Shown: positions 16,075 through 27,544 of the stretch, one piece after another
Layout of the letters: each line of letters starts with the position of its first letter
Position numbering within the stretch: position 1 is the stretch's first letter
Assembly: GCA_003058525.1 (NCBI GenBank)
Contig: QBVD01000040.1
Span: 1-64,000 of the forward strand
Direction of reading: 5' to 3'
From: a gamma proteobacterium symbiont of Ctena orbiculata
GTDB taxonomy: Bacteria; Pseudomonadota; Gammaproteobacteria; Chromatiales; Chromatiaceae
DNA: 64,000 nucleotides
The notes under the pieces: model-generated
The model's input: the letters and a program-made list of their open reading frames with translations, nothing else
What the model was told of the DNA's origin: nothing
Database searches by the model: none
Program-made: the position numbers and the translations under genes

Positions 16075-17976
16075 CTATTCGCTATCGGTATTCAGCAGGA
16101 TTTCGATATCCGCACGGGATTCCAGATCGGTCAACACCATTTCATAGTGATCCCTGCCCAGCATGCGACGCAGGCTCTCTTGCTGTTGTAGATTGCTCTT
16201 ATCGTCAGCACTACCCTCTGTGACACCCGTCAGCAGATAGACGGCAAAGTCTCCACCGGCAAGCCGTGCAGTGCCTGGTGATGATCCACCGGCAGCCGGC
16301 TTTGCAGTGCGGAAAAGCGCACTCGACAATCCCGGTGGGATTTGCCGGTCATTTCGATCCACCGTCATTGGACCGGTCACGGCATAGCTATTGGCAACAT
16401 CCGATAAGGGAGCACCTGCGGCCATTTCAGCCATTCGTTTCTCTGCCTCGGCCTGGGCCTGCTGTTCGGCCTGTTGCTGCTGCAGGGTCTCGGTGATCTG
16501 TTGTTTCACCTCATCCAGCGGCAGCACAGAGGACTCCTGATGATCAAGGACCCGAAGTACCAGTGAGCTGGTGCCATCGATCTCGATCAATTCACTGTTA
16601 TTATGCTCTTTCAGCACGTCGTCACTGTAGGCTGCCGTCCTCACCTTGGGATTGGCGAATACACCTGCACCCTGTTCCCGGGTAATCCAGTCACTCTGCT
16701 GAATACTAAGCTCCAATACGGACGCGGCAGATTCCAGACTGTCCGGGTCCTCATAGCTCAGATCGGCAAGCTGCTCCGCCAGTTCAAAATAGAGTCGCTC
16801 ACCCTCGAACTTGCGATAGGCCGCATCTACTTCAGTCCGTGCCTCTTCGAACGGCTTGACAGTCCCATCCTTGATCCCTGTCAGCTTGATTAGATGGAAA
16901 CCGAAACTGGTACGCACAGGCTCGCTTACCCCACCCTCCTGGAGGGCATAGACAGCGGACTCAAAGGCCGGGTCCATAATACCTTTGCCAAAGAAACCCA
17001 AATCACCACCCGAGGCAGCGGAACCCGGGTCCTGGGAGTTCTGTTTGGCCAGTTCCTCGAATGATTCACCATCACGCAGTCTTTCGGCCAAGACATCGAT
17101 CCTTGCCTTCGCTTCATCCACTGTCGATTGATCCGCATCTGCAGCCGCCAGAATCAGGATGTGGCTGGCCTGGCGCTGCTCTGGAAGACCGAACTCATCC
17201 TGATTGTTCTCATAGTAACCGCGAAGACGTTCTTCATCGACATCAATGGTGCCGCCTGCAGTCCCGGCATCCAACAGAATATACTCGACCTTAACCTTTT
17301 CAGGCGAAATAAAGGCGCTTTGGTTGGCTTCGTAATAGGTCTTGATTTCATCATCGGAGAGTTCATCACTCAGTTTGAAATCACTGGCGGGAACCACGAA
17401 ATAGGATATTTCACGGGTCTGTTTCAATAACCTTTGACTCTCATTGAGTTCTTTTGGAGTGACAAAACTACCTGCATGAACCGCCTGTGACAGCTGTTCC
17501 GCAACCAAGGCACGACGTACGCGATCTTCGAAACCAGCGGGTGAGAGACCCTGTAAGCGCAATGCACGTTCATAGGTCTGCTGATCATAGCGTCCATCCT
17601 TTTGAAACGTCGGCATACTCAGTATCGAGGCTTGGATCATGTTGCTTCCCGCACGTAATCCCATCCTGTTGGAAGTCTGTTGCACCAGTTCATCCCTGAT
17701 CAGACGGTTTAACACCTCTTTGCGCATCCTGGTGTCATCGAACATTTCCGGACGATAGGCTGCACCGAGCTGCTCGCGCAGTTGCTGACGGAAGCGCTGG
17801 TACTGATTATCCAGGGTACGTTCGTTAATTTCGGCGCCGTTGACTGTTGCCGCAATAGGTTCGGAACCGACTCCCAGATAGGACTGGATTCCCCAAAGTG
17901 CGAATGGAATCGAAATCAATATTACGATCGCCCATGCGATCCAACCCTGCGCTTTATCTCTGATAACCTGAAGCAT
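16075..17976 (-). CDS. ppiD: Periplasmic folding chaperone PpiD, SurA_N/parvulin type
   Basis: A 633-residue inner-membrane-anchored periplasmic chaperone, near the E. coli length (623). An N-terminal anchor (about 12-35, GWIAWAIVILISIPFALWG) is followed by a SurA-like N-terminal domain and one parvulin domain (about 260-365). That domain has QASHILI, DPGSAASGGDLGFFGKG and SFGFHLIKL, so prolyl isomerase activity looks retained, whereas E. coli PpiD is inactive. The second half contains a Gln-rich helix (QQQQAEQQAQAEAEKRM). It lies downstream of hupB and two tRNA genes, separated from them by a strong terminator, so it probably has its own promoter. Confidence 0.95.
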   Translation of the reverse strand: MLQVIRDKAQGWIAWAIVILISIPFALWGIQSYLGVGSEPIAATVNGAEINERTLDNQYQRFRQQLREQLGAAYRPEMFDDTRMRKEVLNRLIRDELVQQTSNRMGLRAGSNMIQASILSMPTFQKDGRYDQQTYERALRLQGLSPAGFEDRVRRALVAEQLSQAVHAGSFVTPKELNESQRLLKQTREISYFVVPASDFKLSDELSDDEIKTYYEANQSAFISPEKVKVEYILLDAGTAGGTIDVDEERLRGYYENNQDEFGLPEQRQASHILILAAADADQSTVDEAKARIDVLAERLRDGESFEELAKQNSQDPGSAASGGDLGFFGKGIMDPAFESAVYALQEGGVSEPVRTSFGFHLIKLTGIKDGTVKPFEEARTEVDAAYRKFEGERLYFELAEQLADLSYEDPDSLESAASVLELSIQQSDWITREQGAGVFANPKVRTAAYSDDVLKEHNNSELIEIDGTSSLVLRVLDHQESSVLPLDEVKQQITETLQQQQAEQQAQAEAEKRMAEMAAGAPLSDVANSYAVTGPMTVDRNDRQIPPGLSSALFRTAKPAAGGSSPGTARLAGGDFAVYLLTGVTEGSADDKSNLQQQESLRRMLGRDHYEMVLTDLESRADIEILLNTDSE

Positions 17977-18031
17977 GACCAGTGACTCACTTATTTACAC
18001 CTGAGGCAAGTTGACCAGGTGCCATACGTCT

Positions 18032-18065
18032 AAAACAAAAACGGGGTATCTGCCAGATACCCCGT
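18032..18065 (-). terminator. Intrinsic terminator after the tRNA-Asp gene
   Basis: ACGGGGTATC and GATACCCCGT (18041-18065) form a 10-bp stem with a 5-base loop. On the minus strand it is followed by TTTTTGTTTT. This is a textbook rho-independent terminator, 14 bases after the 3' end of tRNA-Asp, ending the hupB-tRNA-Val-tRNA-Asp unit or the tRNA pair alone. Confidence 0.9.
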
Positions 18066-18078
18066 TGATGATCAAAGT

Positions 18079-18155
18079 TGGCGGAGCGGACGGGACTCGA
18101 ACCCGCGACCCCCGGCGTGACAGGCCGGTATTCTAACCAACTGAACTACCGCTCC
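18079..18155 (-). tRNA. tRNA-Asp (GTC)
   Basis: A 77-base tRNA including an encoded CCA end. The acceptor stem is GGAGCGG/CCGCTCC, the anticodon loop is CTGTCAC with anticodon GTC, and the T loop is GGTTCGAGTCC. It lies four bases after tRNA-Val, so both are surely cut from one precursor. Confidence 0.97.
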
Positions 18156-18159
18156 GAGT

Positions 18160-18235
18160 TGGTGGGTGCTGCAGGGATCGAACCTGCGACCCTCGCCTTG
18201 TAAGGGCGATGCTCTCCCAGCTGAGCTAAGCACCC
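18160..18235 (-). tRNA. tRNA-Val (TAC)
   Basis: A 76-base tRNA with encoded CCA. The acceptor stem is GGGTGCT/AGCACCC, the D arm is TAGCTCAGCTGGGAGAGC, and the anticodon loop CTTACAA gives anticodon TAC. It sits 52 bases downstream of hupB on the same strand. Confidence 0.97.
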
Positions 18236-18287
18236 TGCTAGTGGGGTATATCGTCAATCGGTTAGAGATACCTCACCTGAAGGCGCG

Positions 18288-18560
18288 CTAGTTTATTGCA
18301 TCCTTCAATGCTTTACCAGCCTTGAATGACGGGATTCTTGAGGCCTTGATTTTAATCGTCTCGCCAGTTTGCGGATTACGGCCTTCGCGAGCGGCCCGCT
18401 CCTTCACTGAGAAGGTGCCAAATCCTACCAACGAGAGCGTATCACCCTCTTTCATCGCTTTTGTTACTGCGTCAACCATACCGTCGAGCGCACGCCCGGC
18501 AGCCGCTTTGGAAATGTCCGCAGATTCCGCCATTGCCTCAATTAGTTCGGCCTTATTCAT
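18288..18560 (-). CDS. hupB: DNA-binding protein HU-beta
   Basis: A 90-residue histone-like nucleoid protein, exactly the family length. The helical dimerisation domain ([18 protein letters not shown]) is followed by the GFGTF strand and the DNA-clasping arm with [20 protein letters not shown], including the intercalating proline of the RNPxTG motif. It is preceded by a near-consensus sigma70 promoter. Its position downstream of lon is conserved in gammaproteobacteria. Confidence 0.98.
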   Translation of the reverse strand: MNKAELIEAMAESADISKAAAGRALDGMVDAVTKAMKEGDTLSLVGFGTFSVKERAAREGRNPQTGETIKIKASRIPSFKAGKALKDAIN

Positions 18561-18648
18561 TAATAATTTTCCCCTGTGATGGTCTTGGCGGAATTACCGC
18601 CTTTAGAAGCGTTATGTAATGGCCCGATTGGGGCCCGAAACGCCAGAA

Positions 18649-18677
18649 TTTATACCGGCTGCCAGATACCCTGTCAA
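18649..18677 (-). promoter_or_regulatory. Near-consensus sigma70 promoter of hupB
   Basis: Read on the minus strand: TTGACA (18677-18672), a 17-base spacer, then TATAAA (18654-18649). This matches the sigma70 consensus in 11 of 12 positions, about 90 bases before the hupB ATG. It implies strong constitutive expression of HU independent of lon. Confidence 0.88.
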
Positions 18678-18744
18678 GCAACTCAGAAGACCTATTCTTA
18701 ACATTTGTTACTGTTGTGACAGAGATATAGCATCTCGAATCATA

Positions 18745-21195
18745 CTAGTGCTTGGTCGGAGCACCCCGTTTCTTGACCTCGTCGCCATCCTGCTGTTGTC
18801 CGCCCTTAGTCTGTGTCGCATCCGCTGACTTTCCCTCTTTCGGTTGCGGCATCTTCTTGAGTGCCACCTGCAACACTTCATCGATCCAGCGGACCGGTTT
18901 GATATCAAGATTTTGTTTAATATTCTTCGGTATATCAACAAGATCTCGTTCATTCTCTTCGGGAATGATAACCGTTGCGATACCTCCGCGATGAGCGGCA
19001 AGCAGCTTCTCTTTGAGTCCGCCGATCGGTAAAACCTCACCTCTCAGGGTGATCTCCCCCGTCATTGCCACATCCGCCCGAACCGGTATTTTTGTCAAAG
19101 CGGATACCAGACTGGTACACATACCGACACCTGCGCTGGGACCGTCTTTAGGCGTCGCACCTTCGGGCACGTGGATATGAACATCACATTTTTGGTGGAA
19201 ATCCTCTTCCAATGCGAGAGAATCTGCACGACTCCTGACAACAGTCATGGCCGCCTGAATGGACTCCTGCATGATTTCACCCAATTGACCGGTATGACTG
19301 AGCCGGCCCTTACCAGGCATCAATGCCGCCTCGATGCGCAGCAGTTCACCGCCCACTTCGGTCCAGGCCAGTCCGGTAACCTGACCGACCTGATCGTGTT
19401 CGTCCGCCCGGCCATAACGGAATCTTTTAACACCCAAATAGTCTTCAAGCTTCTTGGGTGTAACGGTGATCTTGCCTTTTGGTTTCTTCAGCAGAATATC
19501 CTTCACCACTTTACGGCATATCTTGGCAATCTCCCGTTCCAGATTTCGCACACCCGCTTCACGTGTGTAGTAACGGACGATATCGCGTATCGCGGACTCC
19601 CTGATGATGAGTTCATTGGGCTTCAATCCGTTATTCTCCATCTGCTTACGCACCAGATAGCGTTCGGCAATACTGACCTTTTCATCTTCGGTATAACCGG
19701 ACAGCCTGATCACTTCCATGCGATCGAGTAACGCCGGAGGGATGTTCAAGGTATTCGCGGTCGCAACGAACATTACCTCGGACAAATCGAAGTCGACTTC
19801 GAGATAGTGGTCATTGAATGTGTGGTTTTGTTCCGGATCGAGCACCTCCAGCAGGGCCGATGCCGGGTCACCCCTAAAATCCATCGCCATTTTGTCTATC
19901 TCGTCAAGGAGAAACAGCGGATTACGGGTCTTGACCTTACTCAGGTTGTTGATGATTTTGCCGGGCAATGCGCCGATATAGGTACGCCTGTGTCCACGAA
20001 TTTCCGCCTCGTCTCTTACCCCGCCCAGGGCCATGCGGGTGAATTTGCGATTGGTGGCACGGGCTATCGATTGACCCAAGGAGGTCTTACCGACACCGGG
20101 AGGCCCCACCAGACAGAGTATCGGTCCTTTCAGTTTTCGTACACGTTGTTGTACCGCGAGATACTCGAGGATACGCTCCTTGACCTTCTCCAGACCGTAG
20201 TGGTCTTCATTCAACACCGCGTCGGCCGCACCGATATCGTTACGTATCTTGGTCCGTTTCCTCCAGGGCAGACCGACCAGGGTATCGATATAGTTACGCA
20301 CCACTGTGGCTTCGGCAGACATGGGGGACATCAGCTTGAGTTTGTTCAACTCATTGGTTGCCTTTTCCTTGGCCTCTTTTGTCATACCGACGGATTCTAT
20401 CTTTTTGGTGAGATCCTCAATCTCGTTCGGCGCATCCTCCATCTCGCCGAGCTCCTTCTGGATCGCCTTCATCTGTTCATTCAGATAGTACTCGCGCTGA
20501 TTCTTCTCCATCTGGCGTTTTACGCGGCCACGGATCCGTTTCTCCATCTGCAGGATATCGTTTTCACCCTCCATCAATCCCATCAGATGTTCCAGACGCT
20601 CGCGTACGTTGGGCATCTCAAGAACATGTTGTTTCTCTTCCAGCTTCAAGGACATATGTGCAGCGATGGTATCTGCAAGACGGCTGGGATCATCGATGCT
20701 TGAGAGTGATGTGAGCACCTCAGGGGGCACCTTTTTGTTCAACTTGACATACTGATCAAACAGGTTGGTGGCCGAACGCATCAGTACCTCGCTCTCACGG
20801 CCCGCCACATCGATCGTGTCAGTCAGGGTTTCAAGCCTGGCGGTAAAGAACTCATCCGTATCGACGAATTCCGTGATACGTGCTCTCTCTCCGCCTTCGA
20901 CCAGCACCTTGACAGTACCGTCGGGTAACTTGAGAAGTTGGAGTATGTTTGCCAGGGTGCCGATTGCATACATATCAACCACGTCCGGATCATCCACATC
21001 AGCGCTCTTTTGCGCTGCCAGCAGAATCTGCTTATTGCTCTGCATCGCCGAATCCAGTGCCTGGATCGACTTATCACGGCCGACAAACAGAGGAATGACC
21101 ATATGGGGATAGACGACCACATCGCGCAACGGCAAAACCGGCACGAGATTATTCTGGCTGATCGTCTTCATGGAATCTGTGTACTCGTGGCCCAT
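18745..21195 (-). CDS. lon: ATP-dependent protease La (Lon)
   Basis: A cytoplasmic AAA+ serine protease, 816 residues from the ATG at 21195, which has GAGG eight bases upstream; a longer in-frame start at 21240 lacks this. Domains in order: LON substrate-binding N-domain, coiled-coil linker ([19 protein letters not shown]), AAA+ module (Walker [10 protein letters not shown], Walker [10 protein letters not shown]), and C-terminal protease with the catalytic serine in [10 protein letters not shown] and the lysine in [13 protein letters not shown] polar, Gln/Lys-rich tail follows. A small hairpin (GGCAG/CTGCC, 21212-21226) sits just before the ribosome-binding site. Confidence 0.98.
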   Translation of the reverse strand: MGHEYTDSMKTISQNNLVPVLPLRDVVVYPHMVIPLFVGRDKSIQALDSAMQSNKQILLAAQKSADVDDPDVVDMYAIGTLANILQLLKLPDGTVKVLVEGGERARITEFVDTDEFFTARLETLTDTIDVAGRESEVLMRSATNLFDQYVKLNKKVPPEVLTSLSSIDDPSRLADTIAAHMSLKLEEKQHVLEMPNVRERLEHLMGLMEGENDILQMEKRIRGRVKRQMEKNQREYYLNEQMKAIQKELGEMEDAPNEIEDLTKKIESVGMTKEAKEKATNELNKLKLMSPMSAEATVVRNYIDTLVGLPWRKRTKIRNDIGAADAVLNEDHYGLEKVKERILEYLAVQQRVRKLKGPILCLVGPPGVGKTSLGQSIARATNRKFTRMALGGVRDEAEIRGHRRTYIGALPGKIINNLSKVKTRNPLFLLDEIDKMAMDFRGDPASALLEVLDPEQNHTFNDHYLEVDFDLSEVMFVATANTLNIPPALLDRMEVIRLSGYTEDEKVSIAERYLVRKQMENNGLKPNELIIRESAIRDIVRYYTREAGVRNLEREIAKICRKVVKDILLKKPKGKITVTPKKLEDYLGVKRFRYGRADEHDQVGQVTGLAWTEVGGELLRIEAALMPGKGRLSHTGQLGEIMQESIQAAMTVVRSRADSLALEEDFHQKCDVHIHVPEGATPKDGPSAGVGMCTSLVSALTKIPVRADVAMTGEITLRGEVLPIGGLKEKLLAAHRGGIATVIIPEENERDLVDIPKNIKQNLDIKPVRWIDEVLQVALKKMPQPKEGKSADATQTKGGQQQDGDEVKKRGAPTKH

Positions 21196-21518
21196 TAAAT
21201 TATCCTCATTTCGGCAGTCTCTCTGCCTAAAAACCTTCAACCTCAGGTATGACAGTCAGTACAGGGATTTGATACTGGCGGGTAACTATGTTCAATCCGC
21301 ATCCATTTATTCGGATCAACACTATAAAGGACATATATAAGGGTGGAATCTGGATGTTTCAAGCCCGTAATGCAATGAATAGAGCAGATATATACCCTCT
21401 GGTGACCAACATACCCAATGGTTATGTTATGAATTCAAGAACATACCAGCATCTGTCAGTCAATCCGGCCGGTCTGACTTTCGCACGTATAACAGACCAC
21501 TATTTTTGTGATGTTGTG
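21196..21518. other. clpX-lon intergenic region
   Basis: Three hundred and twenty-three bases containing the 5' leader of lon. I looked for a heat-shock promoter. A TTGAA core on the minus strand near 21292 is present, but nothing after it matches CCCCATnT well, so none is called. A plus-strand open frame covering the region is judged spurious. Confidence 0.5.
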
Positions 21519-22793
21519 CTAATCGGATGCGGCGATCTGCTTGTCGCTGTTTTCATAAATCATCAGCGGTTCAGACTCGCCGGCGATCACTGCCTCATCC
21601 ACCACGACCTTCGTCACCTCGTCCATAGAGGGAAGATCGTACATGGTGTCAAGCAGTACTTGTTCTAAGATGGTGCGCAATCCCCGTGCGCCTGTCTTGC
21701 GAAGCATGGCTTTACGGGCAATGGCGCGCAGTGCGTCTTCACGGATCTCGAGCTCACAGCCTTCCATCTCAAACAGGCGGCTGTACTGCTTGGTCAGGGC
21801 ATTCTTCGGTTCGGTGAGGATCTTCACCAACGAGGCTTCATCCAGCTCCTGCAGTGTGGCCACAACAGGCAGACGACCGACGAATTCGGGAATCAGACCA
21901 TATTTGATCAGATCCTCGGGTTCCACATCGACGATGATATCGCCGATCGAGCGTGAGTCGTCCTTGCTCTTTACTTCCGCGGAAAATCCGATACCACCCT
22001 TTTCGGAACGATCTTTGATGACCTTTTCCAATCCGGCGAAGGCACCACCGACAATAAACAGGATATTCGAGGTATTGACCTGCAGGAACTCCTGCTGGGG
22101 GTGCTTGCGCCCACCTTGGGGGGGTACGGAGGCCACCGTACCTTCGATCAGTTTCAACAGGGCCTGCTGTACGCCCTCACCCGATACATCCCGGGTAATT
22201 GAGGGGTTGTCTGATTTTCGGGAAATCTTGTCGATCTCATCAATGTAGACTATGCCTGTTTGGGCCTTTTCCACATCATAATCACACTTTTGTAACAGCT
22301 TTTGGATGATGTTTTCCACATCCTCGCCCACATAACCCGCCTCGGTGAGGGTAGTCGCATCGGCAATCGTGAACGGTACATTCAGGAGCCTGGCAAGTGT
22401 CTCAGCCAGCAGGGTTTTGCCCGATCCGGTGGGCCCAATCAGCAGGATATTGGATTTGGCCAGCTCCACATCACTCTCTTTACCGATGGTATCGAGGCGT
22501 TTGTAGTGGTTGTAAACCGCGACCGATAGCACCTTCTTCGCCCGATGCTGGCCGATGACATATTGATCCAGGGTCTTTTTGATCTCGTGAGGCTTGGGAA
22601 GCTTGTTGATACTCTCTTCCCCGGGATCCTGCATCTCCTCGCGGATAATGTCGTTGCAGAGTTCGACACATTCGTCACAGATGAAGACGGAAGGACCGGC
22701 GATCAGTTTGCGTACCTCATGCTGGCTTTTGCCGCAAAAGGAGCAATACAGCAGCTTGCCGTCGTCGCCTTTTCCGCTCTTGTCACTGCCCAT
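21519..22793 (-). CDS. clpX: ATP-dependent Clp protease ATP-binding subunit ClpX
   Basis: A 424-residue AAA+ unfoldase that feeds substrates to ClpP. The N-terminal zinc-binding domain has C17, C20, C39 and C42 (CSFC...CDEC). The AAA+ core carries Walker [10 protein letters not shown], Walker [10 protein letters not shown], the pore-loop GYVGED segment and the arginine-finger region. Length matches E. coli (424). It lies 143 bases downstream of clpP, probably in one operon with it. Confidence 0.98.
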   Translation of the reverse strand: MGSDKSGKGDDGKLLYCSFCGKSQHEVRKLIAGPSVFICDECVELCNDIIREEMQDPGEESINKLPKPHEIKKTLDQYVIGQHRAKKVLSVAVYNHYKRLDTIGKESDVELAKSNILLIGPTGSGKTLLAETLARLLNVPFTIADATTLTEAGYVGEDVENIIQKLLQKCDYDVEKAQTGIVYIDEIDKISRKSDNPSITRDVSGEGVQQALLKLIEGTVASVPPQGGRKHPQQEFLQVNTSNILFIVGGAFAGLEKVIKDRSEKGGIGFSAEVKSKDDSRSIGDIIVDVEPEDLIKYGLIPEFVGRLPVVATLQELDEASLVKILTEPKNALTKQYSRLFEMEGCELEIREDALRAIARKAMLRKTGARGLRTILEQVLLDTMYDLPSMDEVTKVVVDEAVIAGESEPLMIYENSDKQIAASD

Positions 22794-22936
22794 ATCTCAC
22801 TCCTCGAACCGAAATCAACCTGCTTTTAACTCAATCATATCTAACTGCGCATAGATGGCAAGGTCAGAGTCACGAAACTCTGATCTGCGTATCAGGCCTT
22901 CGATACAGTCGGTAACCGCCTTCAGAGACAGGTTAT

Positions 22937-23575
22937 TCAGTCTACCGCCCCTTCGCGATTGCTCAGTACAGAATCAATCAGGCCGTAGGCTACAGACTCC
23001 TCGCCTCCCATAAAATTATCGCGTTCGGTATCCTCCCCGATCTTCTCCAGACTCTGACCGGTATGATTGGCCAGGATGGAGTTCAAACGCTCCCGCAACA
23101 ACAGAATCTCTTTCGCATGAATCTCTATATCTGTCGCCTGTCCCTGGAAACCGCCCAGGGGTTGGTGGATCATCATACGGGAATTTGGCAGGCAATACCG
23201 CTTTCCCTTTGCGCCACCCGCCAATAATAACGCCCCCATACTGGCTGCCTGACCGATACACATGGTACTGACATCAGGACGGACAAACTGCATGGTATCG
23301 TAGATAGAGAGGCCCGCAGTGACCGATCCTCCAGGTGAATTAATATAGAGGTGAATATCCTTGTCAGGATTCTCCGACTCAAGAAACAGTAGCTGGGCAA
23401 CAACCAGATTGGCCATATGATCTTCGACCGGCCCAACCAGAAAGATAACCCGCTCCTTGAGCAGTCTCGAATAGATATCGAAAGAACGCTCACCCCTGGC
23501 TGTCTGCTCAATGACAATCGGTACCAGACCAAGGTTTTGTGCATCCGGCATTCCTGATGAAAACTGTTCGTTCAT
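22937..23575 (-). CDS. clpP: ATP-dependent Clp protease proteolytic subunit
   Basis: A 212-residue serine peptidase that assembles into the ClpP barrel. The catalytic triad is visible: S112 in [12 protein letters not shown]137 in MMIHQPLGG and D182 in [10 protein letters not shown] short N-terminal propeptide is expected, with processing before the LVPIVIEQ segment. It lies 21 bases downstream of tig and upstream of clpX. Confidence 0.98.
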   Translation of the reverse strand: MNEQFSSGMPDAQNLGLVPIVIEQTARGERSFDIYSRLLKERVIFLVGPVEDHMANLVVAQLLFLESENPDKDIHLYINSPGGSVTAGLSIYDTMQFVRPDVSTMCIGQAASMGALLLAGGAKGKRYCLPNSRMMIHQPLGGFQGQATDIEIHAKEILLLRERLNSILANHTGQSLEKIGEDTERDNFMGGEESVAYGLIDSVLSNREGAVD

Positions 23576-23596
23576 AGCTGCTTTTTTTCCTCAGGG

Positions 23597-24883
23597 TCAA
23601 CCCTGCTCTGTCAACGCGGCGAATGTGGTCTCATCATCCACTACTTCCACCTGCTCTATGACCCAGTCGACTACCTGGTCTTCCAAAACCACGTTCTGTA
23701 CCGAAGCCAATTGTTGTTGATTGCCATAATAGAACTTGACAACCTCTTCCGGCTGCTCGTAGCTGGCCGCATACTCCTCAATTGTCTGGCGTACACGATC
23801 GTTATCGACCTGAATCTCGTTTTGTTTAATGATCTCACCAATCAACAGGCCCAGGGTTACACGCCGCCTGGCCTGATCTTCAAACATCTCACGGGGCAAT
23901 TCGAAACTACCGGCCCCCTGTCCCATCTGTTCCCGAGTCTGTTTACGCAGCGCCTCGATCTCCTCCTCTATCAGCGCCTTGGGAATGTCGATCTTGTTCT
24001 GCTCGAATATAAGATCCATCGCCTGACTCTTTATCCGAGCCTTGACACGCTGTGAAAGTTCACGCCGCATGTTTTCCTGGATATCTTCCTTCAGTTTATC
24101 CACACCTTCACCGGTACCAAAGTCCTTGGCGAAATCATCATCGACTTGGGGAAGCACTTCTTCCGCAACCTCATTCACCTCGACTTCGAACGTTACCGGT
24201 TTTCCCGCCAGATCTTCCACCCGGTAATCCTCGGGGAATTGCAGGCCAATGGAGCGTTTCTCCTCTTTGACCATTCCCACCAGACCACTCTCAAAGCCCT
24301 CGATCATCCGATTGGAACCAAGCACGAGATCCACGTTTTCGGCACTGCCGCCCTCGAACGCCTCCCCGTCGACCAAACCCTTGAAGCTGATCTTCACTTG
24401 ATCACCCTCGGCAGCGGCACGGTCTACGTTGTTCCAGGTAGCACGCTGTTTGCGCAGTTTTTCGATCATATCCTCGATATCCTGCGCGGTGATCTCGGCA
24501 ACGGGCTGCTTGATCTCTCCCGTGAGTTCGGTCAATTTGATATCAGGCATGACCTCCAGGGTGGCCACATAACTGAACAACCCCTCTTCGGTGCTCTCTT
24601 TAGGCTCGATCTTCGGCATCCCCGCGGGTTGCAGCTTCTCCTGCTGGATCGCCTCCTGGTAGCTGCTCTCGATCATTTGACCATAGACCTCCTGCAGGAT
24701 CTGGCCACCGTAATTTCGGCGCAACAGATTCATAGGTACTTTTCCCGGACGAAAGCCATCCAGTTTGGCGGTTCGACCAATCTGCTTCAGACGCTTGGTG
24801 ACCTCCACCTCGATCTGCTCAGCCGGCAATTCGACCGTAACGCGTCGCTCTAGCCCTTCACCCGATTCCACCGAAACTTGCAT
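23597..24883 (-). CDS. tig: Trigger factor, ribosome-associated chaperone/PPIase
   Basis: A 428-residue chaperone that binds the ribosome exit tunnel. The N-terminal ribosome-binding signature is GFRPGKVP. A central FKBP-type isomerase domain (about 155-240, starting EGDQVKISFKGLVDGEAFEGG) is followed by a helical C-terminal cradle. Length is near E. coli (432). It heads the tig-clpP-clpX block and follows tRNA-Leu, with which it may share the promoter at 25112-25141. Confidence 0.97.
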   Translation of the reverse strand: MQVSVESGEGLERRVTVELPAEQIEVEVTKRLKQIGRTAKLDGFRPGKVPMNLLRRNYGGQILQEVYGQMIESSYQEAIQQEKLQPAGMPKIEPKESTEEGLFSYVATLEVMPDIKLTELTGEIKQPVAEITAQDIEDMIEKLRKQRATWNNVDRAAAEGDQVKISFKGLVDGEAFEGGSAENVDLVLGSNRMIEGFESGLVGMVKEEKRSIGLQFPEDYRVEDLAGKPVTFEVEVNEVAEEVLPQVDDDFAKDFGTGEGVDKLKEDIQENMRRELSQRVKARIKSQAMDLIFEQNKIDIPKALIEEEIEALRKQTREQMGQGAGSFELPREMFEDQARRRVTLGLLIGEIIKQNEIQVDNDRVRQTIEEYAASYEQPEEVVKFYYGNQQQLASVQNVVLEDQVVDWVIEQVEVVDDETTFAALTEQG

Positions 24884-24976
24884 GGTTCTTCTCCTGACAG
24901 CCTTGATCTGTCACTATATATTTGTAAAAACTGGAAATATCCTGGAAATTGCAATTGGCAATCACGAGGAAAAAAC

Positions 24977-25061
<85 letters not shown>

Positions 25062-25111
25062 TTGCAGCTTGGACGCGGTAAAAAACACCATAGCCCTGCT
25101 GTGAACTGACC

Positions 25112-25141
25112 ATTATAGCGATGAACGGTGGAAGTCTCCAA
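25112..25141 (-). promoter_or_regulatory. Probable promoter for tRNA-Leu and tig
   Basis: Read on the minus strand: TTGGAG (25141-25136), an 18-base spacer and a perfect TATAAT (25117-25112), about 50 bases before the tRNA 5' end. The strong -10 suits a tRNA promoter. Confidence 0.65.
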
Positions 25142-25291
25142 GCCAATTGCTTCTAAACAGCGTTATCCGCCTATTGCCACTGGCCTGAAATCATGCTGTG
25201 CCACTTCATTGCTGCGATCTATCCATCATGCAATTAGACGGCCTTGTTGAGCCCATGCGGCAGATACCACCAAACCTGCGTGGGATGTCGC

Positions 25292-27544
25292 TTAACTGTT
25301 CACCTCAACCCTGTCGACACGTTGAAATCCACGAGGAAGCTTACCTCCCCTACGTCCACGTTCACCTTGATAACCATCCAGGTCTGACGGCTTGAGTACG
25401 ATATACCGTTTGCCTGCATGGGCGGTAAGGCTGGCACCTTGGGGCACCACCGCCAGAGCGACCACGAACTCCTCCCTCGAAGCCACACGCTTGGCGGGAA
25501 TACCGATAATCTTGTTGCCCTTGCCACGTGCGAGTTGCGGCAGTTCGGAGAGAGGGAAAACCAGCATGCGGCCCTCATTGGAGATAGCAACGACTCTATC
25601 ATGACTATGGTCCGATATGACGCCAGGTTGCAGAACCCGGGCCCCTTTCGGCAACGACAACAGGGCCTTGCCGGATTTATTCTTGGCCAGCATATCGGAT
25701 AATTTAACCCGAAATCCATAACCCGCATCGGAGGCGAGCAGATATTCCCCATCAGGATCGCCACCGACAACAGCCATGAAAGTCGCACCGGCAGCCGGTG
25801 AGAGACGGCCAGTCAGGGGTTCTCCCTGACTGCGGGCGGAAGGCAGGGTATGGGCCAGCAGTGAATAGCTACGCCCGTTGGAATCGACAAATACCGCCTG
25901 TTGATTGCTGCGCAAACGCGCTGCGGCCAAAAAGTTGTCACCCGCCCGGTAGCTGAGTGTCGCCGGATCGATTTCATGGCCCTTGGCGGTACGCGCCCAC
26001 CCCTTTTCGGACAGCACCACGGTAACCGCCTCACTCGGGGTCAGGTCGGTCTCCGCCAGCGCCTCCGCCGACTCACGCCGAACAATGGGTGAGCGGCGTT
26101 GATCCCCATACTGTTCAGCATCGGCCTTGAGTTCCTTGCGAATCAGGGTACGCAGCCGTTGGTTGGAACCGAGAGTCAATTCCAGAGACTTTCGTTCCTG
26201 CTCCAACTCATACTGTTCGCCGCGAATTTTCATCTCTTCCAGCTTGGCCAGATGGCGCAGGCGCAGGTTGAGGATCGCTTCTGCCTGAGTCTCCGAGAGG
26301 GAGAATCTTCTGATCAACTCGGCCTTGGGATCCTCCTCATGGCGGATAATGGCGATCACCTCGTCGATATTGAGGTAAGCGATCATCAAGCCCTCGAGGA
26401 TATGCAGACGATCCAACACCTGGTCCAACCGATACTGCAGGCGCCTGCGCACTGTTTCGGTGCGAAACTGCAACCACTCCTTGAGCAGGGAGCGAAGATC
26501 CTTGACCGCCGGTCGTCCATCGATACCGATCAGGTTCATATTCACCCGATAGGTCCGTTCCAGATCGGTCGTCGCGAAAAGGTGCGACATAACCCGTTCC
26601 ACATCGACCCGGTTGGAACGCGGCACGATGAGCAGGCGGGTCGGATTCTCATGATCCGACTCATCTCGCAGATCGTCGACCATCGGCAGCTTTTTCGCCT
26701 GCATCTGGGAAGCAATCTGCTCCAGCACCTTGGCGCCGGAGACCTGATGCGGCAGGGCTGTGATGAGAATATCACCGTTCTCTCGTTCATAACGGGCACG
26801 CATACGTATCGAACCGCTGCCGTTTTCATAGATCTTCAGCAACTCATCCGCCGGTGTGATGATCTCGGCTTCAGTGGGGTAGTCGGGCCCATGGATGTGC
26901 ATCATCAATTCAGCAACGGTTGCCTTCGGCGACTCCAGCAGATGGATACAGGCGCTTACCACCTCCCGTAGATTGTGGGGTGGAATATCGGTTGCCATGC
27001 CGACTGCGATGCCGGATGTACCATTGAGCAGCAGATTCGGCACTCTGGCGGGCAGGATCGACGGTTCTTTGAGGGTGCCGTCGAAATTCGGCACCCACTC
27101 CACGGTACCCTGGCCAAGCTCTGAAAGCAGCAGCTGGGCGTAGGCGGTCAACCTCGACTCGGTGTAACGCATGGCCGCAAACGACTTGGGATCGTCCGCT
27201 GAACCCCAGTTACCCTGACCGTCGACGAGCGGGTATCGATAGGAGAAACCCTGCGCCATCAACACCATTGCTTCGTAACATGCAGTGTCGCCATGGGGAT
27301 GGAATTTACCCAGCACATCACCCACGGTACGGGCCGATTTCTTGAACTTTGCCGTGGCACTCAGCCCCAATTCCGACATCGCATATACGATACGCCGCTG
27401 GACCGGTTTCAGACCGTCTCCGATGTTGGGCAGGGCGCGATCGAGAATCACATACATGGAGTAGTTGAGATAGGCCTGCTCGGTAAACTGGCTCAGCGGT
27501 ACCTGTTCAATTCCCTCAAGGCTTTGGTCGATTGTGTCAGACAT
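25292..27544 (-). CDS. parC: DNA topoisomerase IV subunit A
   Basis: The cleavage-religation subunit of the chromosome-decatenating type IIA topoisomerase. It is 750 residues from the ATG at 27544 (AGGA seven bases upstream), against 752 in E. coli; an in-frame extension of 51 codons upstream is not credited. The catalytic tyrosine is Y127 in AMRYTESRL. The quinolone-resistance region reads [15 protein letters not shown], with threonine (T87) at the E. coli Ser80 position and E91 at Glu84. The C-terminal beta-pinwheel begins around residue 500 and carries several degenerate GKGNK/GYGF blades. No parE is adjacent. Confidence 0.96.
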   Translation of the reverse strand: MSDTIDQSLEGIEQVPLSQFTEQAYLNYSMYVILDRALPNIGDGLKPVQRRIVYAMSELGLSATAKFKKSARTVGDVLGKFHPHGDTACYEAMVLMAQGFSYRYPLVDGQGNWGSADDPKSFAAMRYTESRLTAYAQLLLSELGQGTVEWVPNFDGTLKEPSILPARVPNLLLNGTSGIAVGMATDIPPHNLREVVSACIHLLESPKATVAELMMHIHGPDYPTEAEIITPADELLKIYENGSGSIRMRARYERENGDILITALPHQVSGAKVLEQIASQMQAKKLPMVDDLRDESDHENPTRLLIVPRSNRVDVERVMSHLFATTDLERTYRVNMNLIGIDGRPAVKDLRSLLKEWLQFRTETVRRRLQYRLDQVLDRLHILEGLMIAYLNIDEVIAIIRHEEDPKAELIRRFSLSETQAEAILNLRLRHLAKLEEMKIRGEQYELEQERKSLELTLGSNQRLRTLIRKELKADAEQYGDQRRSPIVRRESAEALAETDLTPSEAVTVVLSEKGWARTAKGHEIDPATLSYRAGDNFLAAARLRSNQQAVFVDSNGRSYSLLAHTLPSARSQGEPLTGRLSPAAGATFMAVVGGDPDGEYLLASDAGYGFRVKLSDMLAKNKSGKALLSLPKGARVLQPGVISDHSHDRVVAISNEGRMLVFPLSELPQLARGKGNKIIGIPAKRVASREEFVVALAVVPQGASLTAHAGKRYIVLKPSDLDGYQGERGRRGGKLPRGFQRVDRVEVNS

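Noticed and set aside
19807-20703. 298-codon plus-strand frame
   Set aside because: Antisense shadow of lon.
21241-21330. Heat-shock (sigma32) promoter of lon
   Set aside because: A TTGAA core is present but no good CCCCATnT box at the right distance.
26099-26971. 290-codon plus-strand frame
   Set aside because: Antisense shadow of parC.
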